Source of the DNA: Chishuiella changwenlii | GTDB lineage: Bacteria; Bacteroidota; Bacteroidia; Flavobacteriales; Weeksellaceae | Reading direction: 5' to 3' | Assembly (NCBI RefSeq): GCF_900142565.1 | Contig: NZ_FRBH01000011.1 | Location: 1-64,000, forward strand | Length of the DNA: 64,000 nucleotides | In this document: positions 41,408 through 51,249 of the stretch, in pieces | How positions within the stretch are numbered: position 1 is the first letter of the stretch | How the letters are laid out: every line of letters starts with the position of its first letter | The notes under the pieces: generated by a model | Seen by the model: the letters and a program-made list of their open reading frames with translations, nothing else | Databases searched by the model: none | What the model was told of the DNA's origin: nothing | Made by a program: the position numbers and the translations under genes

Positions 41408-42043
41408 TTAAATAATATTTTTCTCTTTTATATCTTTTAAAATCTGTAAGGCTTTATTCTGAGTTTTAGTTGGTAATAAATTAAAATTATGATCTTTTTC
41501 TATTCTATATTTATCTTCTTCTTGAAATGGAATCCAAGCTGTAATTTTTGATTTTGTAAATGTTTTTCCATTTCTAGTATAAATAATAACTTTTAAGGGC
41601 TTTGCATCTAATCCATCAGAATCCATAAAGTACGTTAAGTAAAACGTTGGGTTGCCGTTATCATCTTCAATCAAACAATAATCTAATAAATAGTTAGGTT
41701 GAGATAAGCCTCCCGCAAAATCCTTAAATACAACTTTTTCTAATAATCCGCCATGATCTTCTAAATAAATGCCAGCATGCAAATCATAAGGTTTATCTGT
41801 TAAAGCTCCTTGTAAAGAAGATTCACTCTCATTAAGAAACCATAAATAACTTCCTACTTTGGGTGAAAAATAATTTATTAATAGAACTGTTTTACCTTTT
41901 AATGGACTCTGATAATCATTTAAAATATTCTTTAGCTCTTTCGTATTCTTGTTATATCGGTTTATCTTATTTTGACTAAAACAAACCGTTGAAAAAGACA
42001 CGGTAATTAGTAAGATGAATAACTTTAAGCACTTCATAGACAA
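41408..42043 (-). CDS. Secreted protein, unknown
   Basis: This 211-residue protein has a signal peptide (cleaved near VCFSQN). The mature part is a mixed alpha/beta sequence with acidic patches (MDSDGLD). No family is recognised. It is first in a two-gene unit with the 126-residue secreted protein. Confidence 0.7.
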   Translation of the reverse strand: MSMKCLKLFILLITVSFSTVCFSQNKINRYNKNTKELKNILNDYQSPLKGKTVLLINYFSPKVGSYLWFLNESESSLQGALTDKPYDLHAGIYLEDHGGLLEKVVFKDFAGGLSQPNYLLDYCLIEDDNGNPTFYLTYFMDSDGLDAKPLKVIIYTRNGKTFTKSKITAWIPFQEEDKYRIEKDHNFNLLPTKTQNKALQILKDIKEKNII

Positions 42044-42159
42044 AAAATTTGAAATTTAAATTTAATTAAATATTGCTTTCAAAAGTGAATTTACTCTATA
42101 AATACATCTAAATTTTTATACTACAAAATATGATTTTCAGGAATTATGTTTTAGTTTTG

Positions 42160-42181
42160 AAACCCTTAAAAAATGGGTTTT
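42160..42181 (+). promoter_or_regulatory. Hairpin directly before a start codon
   Basis: AAACCC (42160-42165) and GGGTTT (42175-42180) form a stem that ends two bases before the ATG at 42183. It would sit in the ribosome-binding region of the following small gene, or be an upstream terminator. Confidence 0.4.
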
Positions 42182-42182
42182 G

Positions 42183-42410
42183 ATGATGATGAAATATAAT
42201 GATTTGGAAATAAGTCGCTTAATTGATAGATTAGAAAAACTAGGAATTGTGGTAACTGATATCAAGAGTTCTGGTTTTGGTAATATGCTAAATTTTGAAA
42301 TGACTTATCAATTACCAAATAACGATACGAGCCTTATCATTAACTTTAGAAGATTTGATATACAAGATATTTATCTCCATTTTAAGCAAATTATAAAAGA
42401 AAAAGTTTAA
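42183..42410 (+). CDS. Small protein, unknown
   Basis: This is a 75-residue soluble protein. Three ATG codons lie in tandem (42183, 42186, 42189), so the exact start is uncertain. The sequence alternates helix (LEISRLIDRLEKLGI) and strand segments. No family is recognised. It is a single gene with a strong terminator immediately after the stop and a hairpin before the start. Confidence 0.6.
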   Translation: MMMKYNDLEISRLIDRLEKLGIVVTDIKSSGFGNMLNFEMTYQLPNNDTSLIINFRRFDIQDIYLHFKQIIKEKV

Positions 42411-42418
42411 CTATACTA

Positions 42419-42451
42419 AAAAAGGTTGCTCATTAAGAGCAACCTTTTTTT
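42419..42451 (+). terminator. Terminator of the 75-residue protein gene
   Basis: AAAAAAGGTTGCTC and GAGCAACCTTTTTT form a 14-bp stem with loop ATTAA. Confidence 0.88.
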
Positions 42452-42480
42452 TATCTATTTTTAGAAGTTAGATTTTTATT

Positions 42481-43689
42481 TTAAAATAAGTTATATCCTA
42501 TTATAAAAGATATATTGTTGTAACTGTTTCCTATATCATCTTTTCTTTTAATATCAGAAATGTATCTTACTTCTCCTGTAAATTTATTAAAAGTATATCC
42601 TATTCCAGCTCCGTAGTTAAATCCTTTTCCTATTTCTATTTCAGTCGTTGTGTTATTTCTTTCGAATGTCAATGCTGAATTAAAAGCAAAAGTTGGAACA
42701 AACATTCCGTTAATAAATATTTTTGATTGAGAATTTAAAAAGAAATAATGTCTAATACCAACTACAACATCTATTGCTTTGTAATCTACAGACCATTTAG
42801 ATTTTATATCTGTAACTGGAGCAATTCTCTCTGAATCTGCTTTATAACTTACAAAATTTGGTTCTACTATTGCGCTCCATTTATCGTTGTTAAATGGTAA
42901 AGTTAATTCTAACTCTAGACCAATTCCAAAGCTTGCCGCTCTATCGAATTTAGTCGATTGAAAATCGAAATTATTTTTGTCAATTGTTAACTGATTTAAA
43001 TTTACTCTTGGTCTTACATTTAAATGGAATTTGACATTATTTTTTTTCGCTTTATCCACAAACTCAACATTAGAATTATTACAATTGTTTATTGTCTCAA
43101 ATAATTCCGTTAAATTTTTATCGTTATATTCTACTTTTCCTAATAAGTTTTTTGTAATTGAGGCACATTTAAAGTTAGTAAGGATTTGAGTTCTGTAAAA
43201 CTTATTATAATCAATTCTATTTACATAGGGTTGATACATTTTATATACCAATTGTTCTATCTCTGGATGGTCTGTACTATTAAAAAAGTAGCGAATTCTT
43301 TCTCCTTTTCTATATTTATACAAATTAGCCTCTCCTTTTACTAATTGTTTTAAGAATAAGGTTTCTTCTCTAAATTCTGGATTTATATCTCCACTTAAGT
43401 TTTTAATATCTTCACTAGAATAATCAATTAAAACAGTAGAACTTACATAAATTGATTTACCAATTACACCAAATTCTTTTACATTATTTACGGTTTCTGT
43501 TTCTATTTTAGAATTCTCATCTAATTTATATTCAAAAGATTGTGGATTATTTAACCAATCTACATTTTTGATTAATACTTCTTTTCTTTCATTTTTATTA
43601 TTGATGATATAACCTTCTTCAAATCTCGTTTGCGCGAAAGAAATTATACCAAAACATACTAAAAATATAGTGTGTAAAATTTTTGTCAT
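42481..43689 (-). CDS. Outer-membrane beta-barrel protein
   Basis: This 402-residue protein has a signal peptide (cleaved near IISFAQ). The N-terminal ~230 residues are a globular region, and the C-terminal ~180 residues alternate hydrophobic and polar residues in strands, ending in aromatic Phe (IIGYNLF), typical of an outer-membrane barrel. Proteins of this type in flavobacteria have no known substrate. It is a single gene, divergent from the T9SS subtilase. Confidence 0.75.
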   Translation of the reverse strand: MTKILHTIFLVCFGIISFAQTRFEEGYIINNKNERKEVLIKNVDWLNNPQSFEYKLDENSKIETETVNNVKEFGVIGKSIYVSSTVLIDYSSEDIKNLSGDINPEFREETLFLKQLVKGEANLYKYRKGERIRYFFNSTDHPEIEQLVYKMYQPYVNRIDYNKFYRTQILTNFKCASITKNLLGKVEYNDKNLTELFETINNCNNSNVEFVDKAKKNNVKFHLNVRPRVNLNQLTIDKNNFDFQSTKFDRAASFGIGLELELTLPFNNDKWSAIVEPNFVSYKADSERIAPVTDIKSKWSVDYKAIDVVVGIRHYFFLNSQSKIFINGMFVPTFAFNSALTFERNNTTTEIEIGKGFNYGAGIGYTFNKFTGEVRYISDIKRKDDIGNSYNNISFIIGYNLF

Positions 43690-43843
43690 TTATTGTTAAT
43701 TTTTAATCGTGCGAAGATAAAAAAAAGAATAATATTTTAAATAATTTCACCTTATTGTCTATTTTTTTTACATCATATAATATGTAAAACTGTTTGATAT
43801 TCTTTATTTTGGCGTTAAATTAATAAAAAATTAAATTTTACTT

Positions 43844-45502
43844 ATGAAAAAACAATTATTATTTTTCGCTACCATTTTTCCTATTCTTTCCTTCTCACAG
43901 GATAGAAAAAACCAATTTCATCTCAACTCTAATTCCGATGATTATTCAATTTATGTTAAACTAAAATCTGAAAATTCTGCAAACAATAAACTAAAACAAG
44001 AAGCTCAAGCATCTAATTTTTTTAAAAAGAATGAAGTTGAAGTTATAGGAAGTTTATACGACAAATATGACCTTAGTAAATTAAAGAAAAAAAATTCCTC
44101 TATTGTTGATGATAAACAATCTTTAGAGATATTAAATAATATTTATGAGATAAAAGCTAATAAACAGTCAAAAGAAGAATTACTACAACTCGCTAAAAAA
44201 TTAGAGTCGTTTGAAGAAGTAGAATATGTTAACTTTATTGGAAATGCGCCTATTGAACCGCCTTATTTAAAAACTAACAATACTCCAAATTTAGAAGATG
44301 ATCAAAGCTATTTAAATAGTAATCCTGGAGTAAATGCTAAATACGCTTGGTCTATTGGAGTAACAGGAGAACATATTAATATAATTAATATTGAATATGG
44401 TTTTAATAGGAATCATGAAATGTTGGTTAATTTACCTCATGTTCAATTTGAGAAAAAAGTAAAAATAAATCCCGAATTATTAAATCCAAACGATAAATAT
44501 ATTATATTTCTAGAACATGGTACTGCTACCGCAGGAACCATTGTCCCTTCGAGAAACAATATTGGATTAACAGGTATTTCTTTTGGGATTAATAGTTTTA
44601 CAAATTTTTTAGAGTGGACTACAAAAGGAAATAATAGAATTGATGCAATTACAAGAGCATTATCTACTGCTAAAGTTGGCGACATTATAATTTACGAAAT
44701 GCAAGGAATAGGTGAAAACAACAAACGTATTCCTGCTGAGTTTGACAATGTTATTTGGGATTTAACAAAAGCAGCAACTGATGCTGGTATTATCGTTATT
44801 GCTGCCGCAGGAAATGGAGGCCAAAATCTAGATTCTTCTTATTATAGATCTTACATTAACAGAGGTGATAGCGGAGCTTTAATTATTGGTGCAGGAAGTG
44901 ATGATACTAAACACTCTATATTATCATTTTCTAGCTATGGCTCTCGTGTTAATTTACAAGCTTGGGGAGATAATGTTTTAACAGCTGGTTATGGTTATTG
45001 GAATGAATATGATAATGACAATAATAGAAATTATGTTCTTTTTGGTGGTACAAGTTCTGCTACTGCTATTATAGGAGGTGTTGCCGCATTGATTCAATCC
45101 TATTATTTTCAACAAACAGGGAAATATTTAACGCCAAAAGAATTAAAAGAATTATTAATTGAAACTGCAGTTCCACAAGGTGGAGATTTGACGAAAAATA
45201 TTGGTCCACATCCAGATATAAAATCAGCAATAGAAAAATTAGATGTTGAATATTTACATACTAAAGATCCTATTAAACCATTAGAAATTAAAACCTATCC
45301 AAATCCTACAAAAGATATTTTTTATATAACAAACAGTGAAAATTCTAATTTAGATTACACTATTTTCGATCTTAAAGGGAATATTTTATTTAAAGGTAAA
45401 ACTAAAAACACTGTAAATATTTCTTCTTTAACAAATGGTGTTTATATGCTTAAAGTAACAGATGGAAAAAGAATTGCTATTGAAAAAATTATAAAAAATT
45501 AA
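43844..45502 (+). CDS. T9SS-exported S8 (subtilisin-like) peptidase
   Basis: This 552-residue protein has a signal peptide (to about residue 18), a propeptide-like region, then an S8 domain. Seen are EHGTATAGTI (catalytic His), AAAGNGG (oxyanion Asn) and GGTSSATAIIGG (catalytic Ser). The segment aligned with the catalytic Asp reads NIEYGF, with Glu where Asp is usual by spacing, so the triad is atypical. The last ~75 residues (from YPNPTKDIF to the basic end EKIIKN) form a type A T9SS sorting domain, so it is secreted through the Por system. Its own terminator follows. Confidence 0.88.
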   Translation: MKKQLLFFATIFPILSFSQDRKNQFHLNSNSDDYSIYVKLKSENSANNKLKQEAQASNFFKKNEVEVIGSLYDKYDLSKLKKKNSSIVDDKQSLEILNNIYEIKANKQSKEELLQLAKKLESFEEVEYVNFIGNAPIEPPYLKTNNTPNLEDDQSYLNSNPGVNAKYAWSIGVTGEHINIINIEYGFNRNHEMLVNLPHVQFEKKVKINPELLNPNDKYIIFLEHGTATAGTIVPSRNNIGLTGISFGINSFTNFLEWTTKGNNRIDAITRALSTAKVGDIIIYEMQGIGENNKRIPAEFDNVIWDLTKAATDAGIIVIAAAGNGGQNLDSSYYRSYINRGDSGALIIGAGSDDTKHSILSFSSYGSRVNLQAWGDNVLTAGYGYWNEYDNDNNRNYVLFGGTSSATAIIGGVAALIQSYYFQQTGKYLTPKELKELLIETAVPQGGDLTKNIGPHPDIKSAIEKLDVEYLHTKDPIKPLEIKTYPNPTKDIFYITNSENSNLDYTIFDLKGNILFKGKTKNTVNISSLTNGVYMLKVTDGKRIAIEKIIKN

Positions 45503-45530
45503 ATCATATAACAATAAATTTTAAGACAAT

Positions 45531-45565
45531 AAAAAAACCACTCAAAATTTGAGTGGTTTTTTTTT
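45531..45565 (+). terminator. Terminator of the T9SS subtilase gene
   Basis: AACCACTCAAA and TTTGAGTGGTT form a stem followed by nine T. Confidence 0.85.
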
Positions 45566-45619
45566 ATATTAGAATATATATCCAAACAATAGTTAAGGAT
45601 TATTATTTCTTTTTAATTA

Positions 45620-46768
45620 TTATTTCTTAAGTTCTTGCATACGCTTATTATACAATTCTTTGAATTTGTTGTACTCCTCTTTACTTAGAGTTGATTTAGA
45701 TTGTTCTACTTTTTCTCCAAAGAGTTTATAATACTTAGACGCATTTTTGATATCTTTTTTATTAAAATACAACTCACCTAAACTATCGTACAAATTAACA
45801 TCATTCGGGTATTTTTTTATACCAATTAGAAGTACACTAATACCTTCATCAATTTTATCATTATAAAATAAATTATAAGCTATTTGATTAATTTTAGAAG
45901 AATTTATCCAGTTATTTACCTCAATATAATCAATAATTTTATGAATTGAATTATTATTATCATAGTATTCTCTTAACCCTTGAAGCATCCCGTTTGGAAA
46001 AGATGAAAAGTGACTTTCTTTTGGATAAGCTTCGTGTTTAAAAACCAGATTCGTACTATTTTTAGTTGACAAAACGTTTATAATATTTGTAAAAGCTAAA
46101 TCCCAACCTTTAAAATTAGTTGCTTCACTTTCATTTGCCTGACTAATAAAAATAAATTTCTTTGATTTCAGTTGATCAAAATTGAAATTTTTAAACTCTG
46201 TTACAAAGCGTTCTTTATCAAAAGCAAAATTTGGAGAAACAGCAATATAATCTGTAAATAATGTAGGTTTTTTTAGCAAAGAATATAAGATTAATGTTCC
46301 TCCATTTGAATGCCCAATCGCTAGTCTATTTTTAGTTAAGGCATATTTTTTTTCTAAATTTGGAAATAATTCTTTGTCCATAAACTCAGTTACCTTATCC
46401 GCATTTCCTATATAAGGACTTCTATTTTTTAACTCTACTTTATCGTTTGGCATTGGTAACAAATCGTTATTCCTGTTGTACTGATTCTCTATATATGGTG
46501 ATACAATTCCTACAATAATACTTTGTCTGTAATTTAATCCGTCTCGAAAAGGAATTGATGACTGCACAAGATCCAAGAACGTTTGGTATTGAGCGTCAAA
46601 AACAACTATGACATCATATTTTTCGTTTGCGTCCATTTCCTCAGGAGTATATAGCCATATTTCCCTATCCTGATTAAGTATAGTTGAGCGAATCGATATT
46701 TTTTCTTTATTTTGAGAGAATAAAAAATTCGAGACAAGCATAATTAAAAGCAATACGTAGTTTTTCAT
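45620..46768 (-). CDS. Secreted alpha/beta-hydrolase (esterase D-like) with TPR
   Basis: This 382-residue protein has a signal peptide (cleaved near NFLFSQ). The hydrolase domain resembles ferric-enterobactin esterase/esterase D proteins, with the nucleophile elbow GHSNGG near residue 152 and SHFSSFPN near 255 for the catalytic His. The C-terminal ~75 residues contain a tetratricopeptide-like repeat (SLGELYFNKKDIKNASKYYKLF). The substrate is unknown. It is just downstream of the AraC regulator on the same strand and could be its target. Confidence 0.87.
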   Translation of the reverse strand: MKNYVLLLIMLVSNFLFSQNKEKISIRSTILNQDREIWLYTPEEMDANEKYDVIVVFDAQYQTFLDLVQSSIPFRDGLNYRQSIIVGIVSPYIENQYNRNNDLLPMPNDKVELKNRSPYIGNADKVTEFMDKELFPNLEKKYALTKNRLAIGHSNGGTLILYSLLKKPTLFTDYIAVSPNFAFDKERFVTEFKNFNFDQLKSKKFIFISQANESEATNFKGWDLAFTNIINVLSTKNSTNLVFKHEAYPKESHFSSFPNGMLQGLREYYDNNNSIHKIIDYIEVNNWINSSKINQIAYNLFYNDKIDEGISVLLIGIKKYPNDVNLYDSLGELYFNKKDIKNASKYYKLFGEKVEQSKSTLSKEEYNKFKELYNKRMQELKK

Positions 46769-46823
46769 CTTTTTTTCTCAAATTTATTCTCTTCTAAGCT
46801 AGAATAATTGGGAATTTGGGACA

Positions 46824-47666
46824 TTATACTTTAAAATTCCAATAAACATCTTCTCCGCTTAATTTTTCAATATTCTTGAATAATTTTTTGGGAGAAGTTC
46901 CTGTAATAGATTTAAAGTGATGAATGTATTCAGATTGATCATAATAATGATGAAAATATGATAAATCAGTAAAATTAATTGCTTTGTTTTCTTGCATATA
47001 GTGATTAAAAGCACGTCTAAATTTCACTACTTTCAAATATTGTTTAGCTGTTACTGCAAAATTTTTCTGAAATTTTCGTTGTAAAGTCTTCGTTGATAAA
47101 CCAAATTTCTGCGATAATTGATTGATGTTTGTTTCATCTAAACCATCAATAACTTCATCTATAATCTGAATAAATTTATTATCCTCAAACTCATGAAAAA
47201 GTTCTGAAAATAATTGATCCAAACCTTCAACTCTTTTTTCAATATTCTCATCAAATAATTTATCTAAATCGGTTTTTAATAAATTCTGAAAATATTCGGA
47301 ACGTTTATTCTCTGTTAACTTTAAGATAAAATCAACAGAATCTTTTATAAAATATTGCAATCCTAAAGGTTTAAAAACGATTCCTATTTTATCATACGGC
47401 GCAGTTAAATTTACCAGAAAATAATCTTTAATGACACCTGAATAAAGAAAGTAAAATTGTTTATCACAAGGATAAGTTGTGGACAATTTTTCTCTAGGAA
47501 AATCAACTATAGAATTCTTATAAATAGTTAAAGCGTTTTCTACATTTGAATAATAGATAAATCGGTCTTCATCTCCAGAAATTGTATTTTGATGAAAATA
47601 ATAATATGAAATATACTTTTTTAGCCAAGATTTCTTGGGCTGATGTGTTATAAAAATTTTTGACAT
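46824..47666 (-). CDS. AraC-family transcriptional regulator
   Basis: This 280-residue protein has a sensor-like N-terminal domain (about 1-165, DUF6597-like) and a C-terminal AraC helix-turn-helix pair: the first HTH is NINQLSQKFGLSTKTLQRKF, and the second ends YDQSEYIHHFKSITGTSPKKL. It probably controls the esterase gene that follows it on the same strand after 55 bases; the ligand is unknown. Its start codon abuts the lptB terminator, so its promoter must lie within or beyond that stem. Confidence 0.93.
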   Translation of the reverse strand: MSKIFITHQPKKSWLKKYISYYYFHQNTISGDEDRFIYYSNVENALTIYKNSIVDFPREKLSTTYPCDKQFYFLYSGVIKDYFLVNLTAPYDKIGIVFKPLGLQYFIKDSVDFILKLTENKRSEYFQNLLKTDLDKLFDENIEKRVEGLDQLFSELFHEFEDNKFIQIIDEVIDGLDETNINQLSQKFGLSTKTLQRKFQKNFAVTAKQYLKVVKFRRAFNHYMQENKAINFTDLSYFHHYYDQSEYIHHFKSITGTSPKKLFKNIEKLSGEDVYWNFKV

Positions 47667-47695
47667 AAAAAAAATTCCAACAATATGTTGGAATT
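47667..47695 (-). terminator. Terminator of lptB, abutting the AraC start
   Basis: AATTCCAACA (47673-47682) and TGTTGGAATT (47686-47695) with an A-run at 47667-47674. The stem begins within ten bases of the AraC start codon. Confidence 0.85.
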
Positions 47696-47711
47696 AAAGT
47701 TATAATAAATT

Positions 47712-48446
47712 TTATATCTGCTGATACATAAAATTCTCTCCAAGATAAACACGACGAACATCTTCATCATTTGCTAATTCTTCTGGCGAACCTTCTTTTA
47801 AGATTTTCCCTTCAAACATAATATATGTTTTGTCTGTAATAGCTAATGTTTGCGACACATTGTGATCGGTAATTAAGATTCCGATGTTTTTATCTTTAAG
47901 CGAACGTACAATCTTCTGAATATCTTCTACTGCAATTGGATCTACCCCAGCAAAAGGCTCATCTAATAAGATAAAATTTGGTTCTGTAGCTAAACAACGT
48001 GCTATTTCACAACGACGACGTTCTCCTCCAGAAAGTAAATCTCCTCTATTTTTACGTACATGTTCTAAAGAAAATTCTTCTATTAAAGCATCTGTACGCA
48101 TTTGTTGTTCTTTCTTAGAATATTTTGTGAATTGTAAAACAGACTGAATGTTATCTTCTACTGATAATTTTCGAAAAACTGAAGCCTCTTGTGCTAAATA
48201 ACCAATACCCTTTTGTGCACGTTTATACATTGCATCATTGGTAATGTCTTGTTTATCTAAAAATACTTTTCCTTGTGTTGCCTTTACTAAACCAACAATC
48301 ATATAAAAAGATGTTGTTTTTCCAGCCCCATTCGGTCCTAGTAAACCAATAATTTCTCCTTGTTCTACTTGGAAAGATACATTTTTAACTACGTGTTTTT
48401 TCCCGTAATCTTTAACTAAATTCTGTCCTCTTAATACAATTCCCAT
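47712..48446 (-). CDS. lptB: LPS export ATPase LptB
   Basis: This 244-residue ABC ATPase has Walker [10 protein letters not shown] at 37-45, the LptB-type Q loop [16 protein letters not shown], signature LSGGERRR near 138 and Walker B with [13 protein letters not shown]. The strong identity of [12 protein letters not shown] to LptB supports the name over other ABC ATPases. It powers lipopolysaccharide transport to the outer membrane with LptFG, which are not in this window. It is last in a three-gene operon with CBS and the permease. Confidence 0.95.
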   Translation of the reverse strand: MGIVLRGQNLVKDYGKKHVVKNVSFQVEQGEIIGLLGPNGAGKTTSFYMIVGLVKATQGKVFLDKQDITNDAMYKRAQKGIGYLAQEASVFRKLSVEDNIQSVLQFTKYSKKEQQMRTDALIEEFSLEHVRKNRGDLLSGGERRRCEIARCLATEPNFILLDEPFAGVDPIAVEDIQKIVRSLKDKNIGILITDHNVSQTLAITDKTYIMFEGKILKEGSPEELANDEDVRRVYLGENFMYQQI

Positions 48447-48470
48447 AGTGCATCAAAGATACGTTATTTG

Positions 48471-49832
48471 TTATTTAATAGAGTTAATAATATCATATTT
48501 TGTAATAATATGATAATTACCGTTTTCTAATTCTATTAAAACAGCTTGATTATCTTTTGTTATTAATTTTGATACTTGATCAATAGAAGTTCCTGCTTTT
48601 ACAATTGGAAATGGCGCTCCCATTATTTCTCTAATTGGTTTATCTGCTACATTTCTGTCTTCTAAAAATGCTTGAAATAAATCTGATTCATCTAAAGATC
48701 CTACAAAACCGTTAATATCCATTACTGGAATTTGAGAAATTTTGTAACGACGCATTCTATCAATTGCATGAGAAGCTAATTCTTCTGTACGAACTGTTAA
48801 TAATGGTTTATCTACATGTTCCTCGATTAAATCTAAAGCAGTTTTTACTTCTTCTTCTAAATATCCTCTGTCTCTCATCCAATCGTCGTTAAAGATTTTT
48901 CCTACATAACGAGAACCAGAATCATGGAACAATACAACAACTACATCGTCTGGACCAAATTCGTCTTTCATTTGTAATAATCCTTTGATTGCAGAACCAG
49001 AAGACATACCTACAAATAGACCTTCTTCTAATGCTAAACGACGTGTGTAAACAGCTGCATCTTTATCTGTAACTTTTGTAAAACCATCAATTAAATCAAA
49101 GTTTACATTTTTTGGTAAGATATCTTCTCCAATACCTTCTGTTACATAAGAATAAACTTCATTTTCATCAAAAACACCAGTTTCCTTGTATTTTTTGAAA
49201 ACAGAACCGTACGTATCTACTCCCCAAATTTTAATGTTAGGGTTTTTCTCTTTTAAATATTTTGCAACACCAGAAATTGTTCCTCCTGTTCCTACACCAA
49301 CTACAAAGTGTGTAACTTTTCCTTCTGTTTGTTCCCAAATTTCTGGACCAGTTTGTTCGTAATTAGCTTGTGTATTAGCTGGATTATCATATTGGTTAAC
49401 ATACCAACCATTTGGTGTTTCTTCTGCTAATCTTTTAGAAACTGAATAATAAGAACGTGCATCGTCTGGCTCAACATCTGTAGGACATACAACTACTTTT
49501 GCTCCTACTGCACGTAGAATATCCATCTTTTCTTTTGATTGTTTATCTGTAATTACACAAATTAATTTGTAACCTTTTACAATCGCAGCTAAAGCCAATC
49601 CCATTCCTGTATTACCAGAAGTTCCTTCTATAATTGTACCTCCAGGAACTAAACGACCATCTTTTTCTGCTTCTTCAACCATTTTTAAAGCCATACGATC
49701 TTTACAAGAATGACCTGGATTGAAGTATTCTACTTTTGCTAAAACAGTTGCTGGAATATCCTTTGTAATATGATTGATTTTCACCAAAGGTGTATTTCCT
49801 ATTGTTTCTAAAATATTATTTGCGTATTTCAT
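48471..49832 (-). CDS. Cystathionine beta-synthase with CBS domains
   Basis: This 453-residue fold-type II PLP enzyme has the Schiff-base Lys in HSCKDRM (Lys44), EGTSGNTGMGLA for phosphate binding and GTGGTISG downstream. The last ~120 residues form two CBS domains (from LLTVRTEELA). This architecture matches cystathionine beta-synthase; cysteine-synthase activity is also possible. It lies 24 bases before lptB and 33 bases after the permease gene, in one operon. Confidence 0.93.
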   Translation of the reverse strand: MKYANNILETIGNTPLVKINHITKDIPATVLAKVEYFNPGHSCKDRMALKMVEEAEKDGRLVPGGTIIEGTSGNTGMGLALAAIVKGYKLICVITDKQSKEKMDILRAVGAKVVVCPTDVEPDDARSYYSVSKRLAEETPNGWYVNQYDNPANTQANYEQTGPEIWEQTEGKVTHFVVGVGTGGTISGVAKYLKEKNPNIKIWGVDTYGSVFKKYKETGVFDENEVYSYVTEGIGEDILPKNVNFDLIDGFTKVTDKDAAVYTRRLALEEGLFVGMSSGSAIKGLLQMKDEFGPDDVVVVLFHDSGSRYVGKIFNDDWMRDRGYLEEEVKTALDLIEEHVDKPLLTVRTEELASHAIDRMRRYKISQIPVMDINGFVGSLDESDLFQAFLEDRNVADKPIREIMGAPFPIVKAGTSIDQVSKLITKDNQAVLIELENGNYHIITKYDIINSIK

Positions 49833-49865
49833 TTTTTTCTAATTTATAGTTTAAATAACGAATTT

Positions 49866-51095
49866 TTATCTAAAATTAATCGCTTTCGCTGGTGTAATTT
49901 TAGAAATCATATACGATGGCAAAAGTAATACAATTGCACAAACTAATAAAGCTCCCACGTTTAATAAAATAATAGATGTTACATCAAAATAGACTGGAGC
50001 CGTAGATAAATAATAATTCTCGGCAGGAAGTTTAATTATCTCAAAATATTTCTGAATGAATAATATTCCTAATCCTATTACATTTCCAACAATTAGTCCT
50101 GGCAACATAATAAATAATGCATAATTGATGAATAATTTTCTAATTCTCCAATTTGTAGCTCCAAAAGCTTTTAAGATTCCTATGGAATGAGTTCTTTCTA
50201 AAATTAAAATTAATAAAACCATTACCATGTTAATTATTACCACAAAAAGCATGATAAAGAGAATAATTACAATGTTTTTATCAAATACTTTTATCCAATC
50301 ATTAATTTGAGCAAAAGAAGCTGTTGCAGATTCTGCATATAAATTATAAGGAATTAAAGTTTGAACTTTCTCATTAATTGGATCAATTTTTTCAACATCA
50401 TTTACAAATAGTTCAAAACTACCAACTGTCTTATCATCCCATTTGTTTAATCGTTGAACATGCTTTATGTCTCCCAACATAATTTGATCGTCGAAATTTT
50501 TAATATCAGTTTTAAATATTCCCGAAATATTAAAACGACGATAAATAGGTTTGCTATCGTCCTGAATAAAATACATTACAAATGAACTGTCGACATCTAG
50601 TTTCATCTCATTTGCAATTTTCTGAGAAAGTAAAACCTCATCAACAATAGAATCTTTATTTACGCTAGGGAAATGTCCTTTTACTAAAAACTTTTCGAAT
50701 CGAACTGAGTCATAATCTGTACCAACACCTTTAAAAACAACGCCACTAAAATTTTCTTTTGTACGAATAACACCGCTTTTATTCGCTATTGCTTGTACAT
50801 GAACAATTTCTGGAATTTCTTTAAATTTTGGATAAAATTTCTGATTCAGCGAAAGAGAATCAGAGTTAATAGATGTATTACTGTTGTAATTACGAACAGT
50901 AATATGCCCATTAAAATCGGCTAATTTTTCTTTAATTGCCTTTCTTGCTCCAACACCCGTAGATAAAGTAACCAAGGAAACTATTAACCCAAGAACAACT
51001 GAAACTTGACAAATGCGAATAACGATACTTGATAAGTTATTTTTCGTATTTTTACCAAGCGCTATTTTTTTTGAAAACCACCAAGAAAAATTCAA
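49866..51095 (-). CDS. LolC/E-like ABC transporter permease
   Basis: This 409-residue FtsX/MacB-type permease has an N-terminal cytoplasmic amphipathic region, TM1 at about 28-50, a large periplasmic domain (about 55-265) and three C-terminal TM helices (270-405) with RTHSIGILKAFGATNWRIRKLF, the coupling helix conserved in LolC/LolE. It probably extracts lipoproteins or another hydrophobic substrate. No dedicated LolD ATPase is adjacent; it sits in an operon upstream of CBS and lptB. Confidence 0.9.
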   Translation of the reverse strand: MNFSWWFSKKIALGKNTKNNLSSIVIRICQVSVVLGLIVSLVTLSTGVGARKAIKEKLADFNGHITVRNYNSNTSINSDSLSLNQKFYPKFKEIPEIVHVQAIANKSGVIRTKENFSGVVFKGVGTDYDSVRFEKFLVKGHFPSVNKDSIVDEVLLSQKIANEMKLDVDSSFVMYFIQDDSKPIYRRFNISGIFKTDIKNFDDQIMLGDIKHVQRLNKWDDKTVGSFELFVNDVEKIDPINEKVQTLIPYNLYAESATASFAQINDWIKVFDKNIVIILFIMLFVVIINMVMVLLILILERTHSIGILKAFGATNWRIRKLFINYALFIMLPGLIVGNVIGLGILFIQKYFEIIKLPAENYYLSTAPVYFDVTSIILLNVGALLVCAIVLLLPSYMISKITPAKAINFR

Positions 51096-51249
51096 ATTAT
51101 ATTATTTTTATAAGATTAAGGCATAATGCCTATTTATTAATTTTTGTATTTACTTGTTTCTTATTTTTTACAGATTTTAAATTCTTTCAAATACTTAAAC
51201 TAACTAAATAGGATAAATTTTTCCAAAATCATATCATTAAAAAAAAGAA

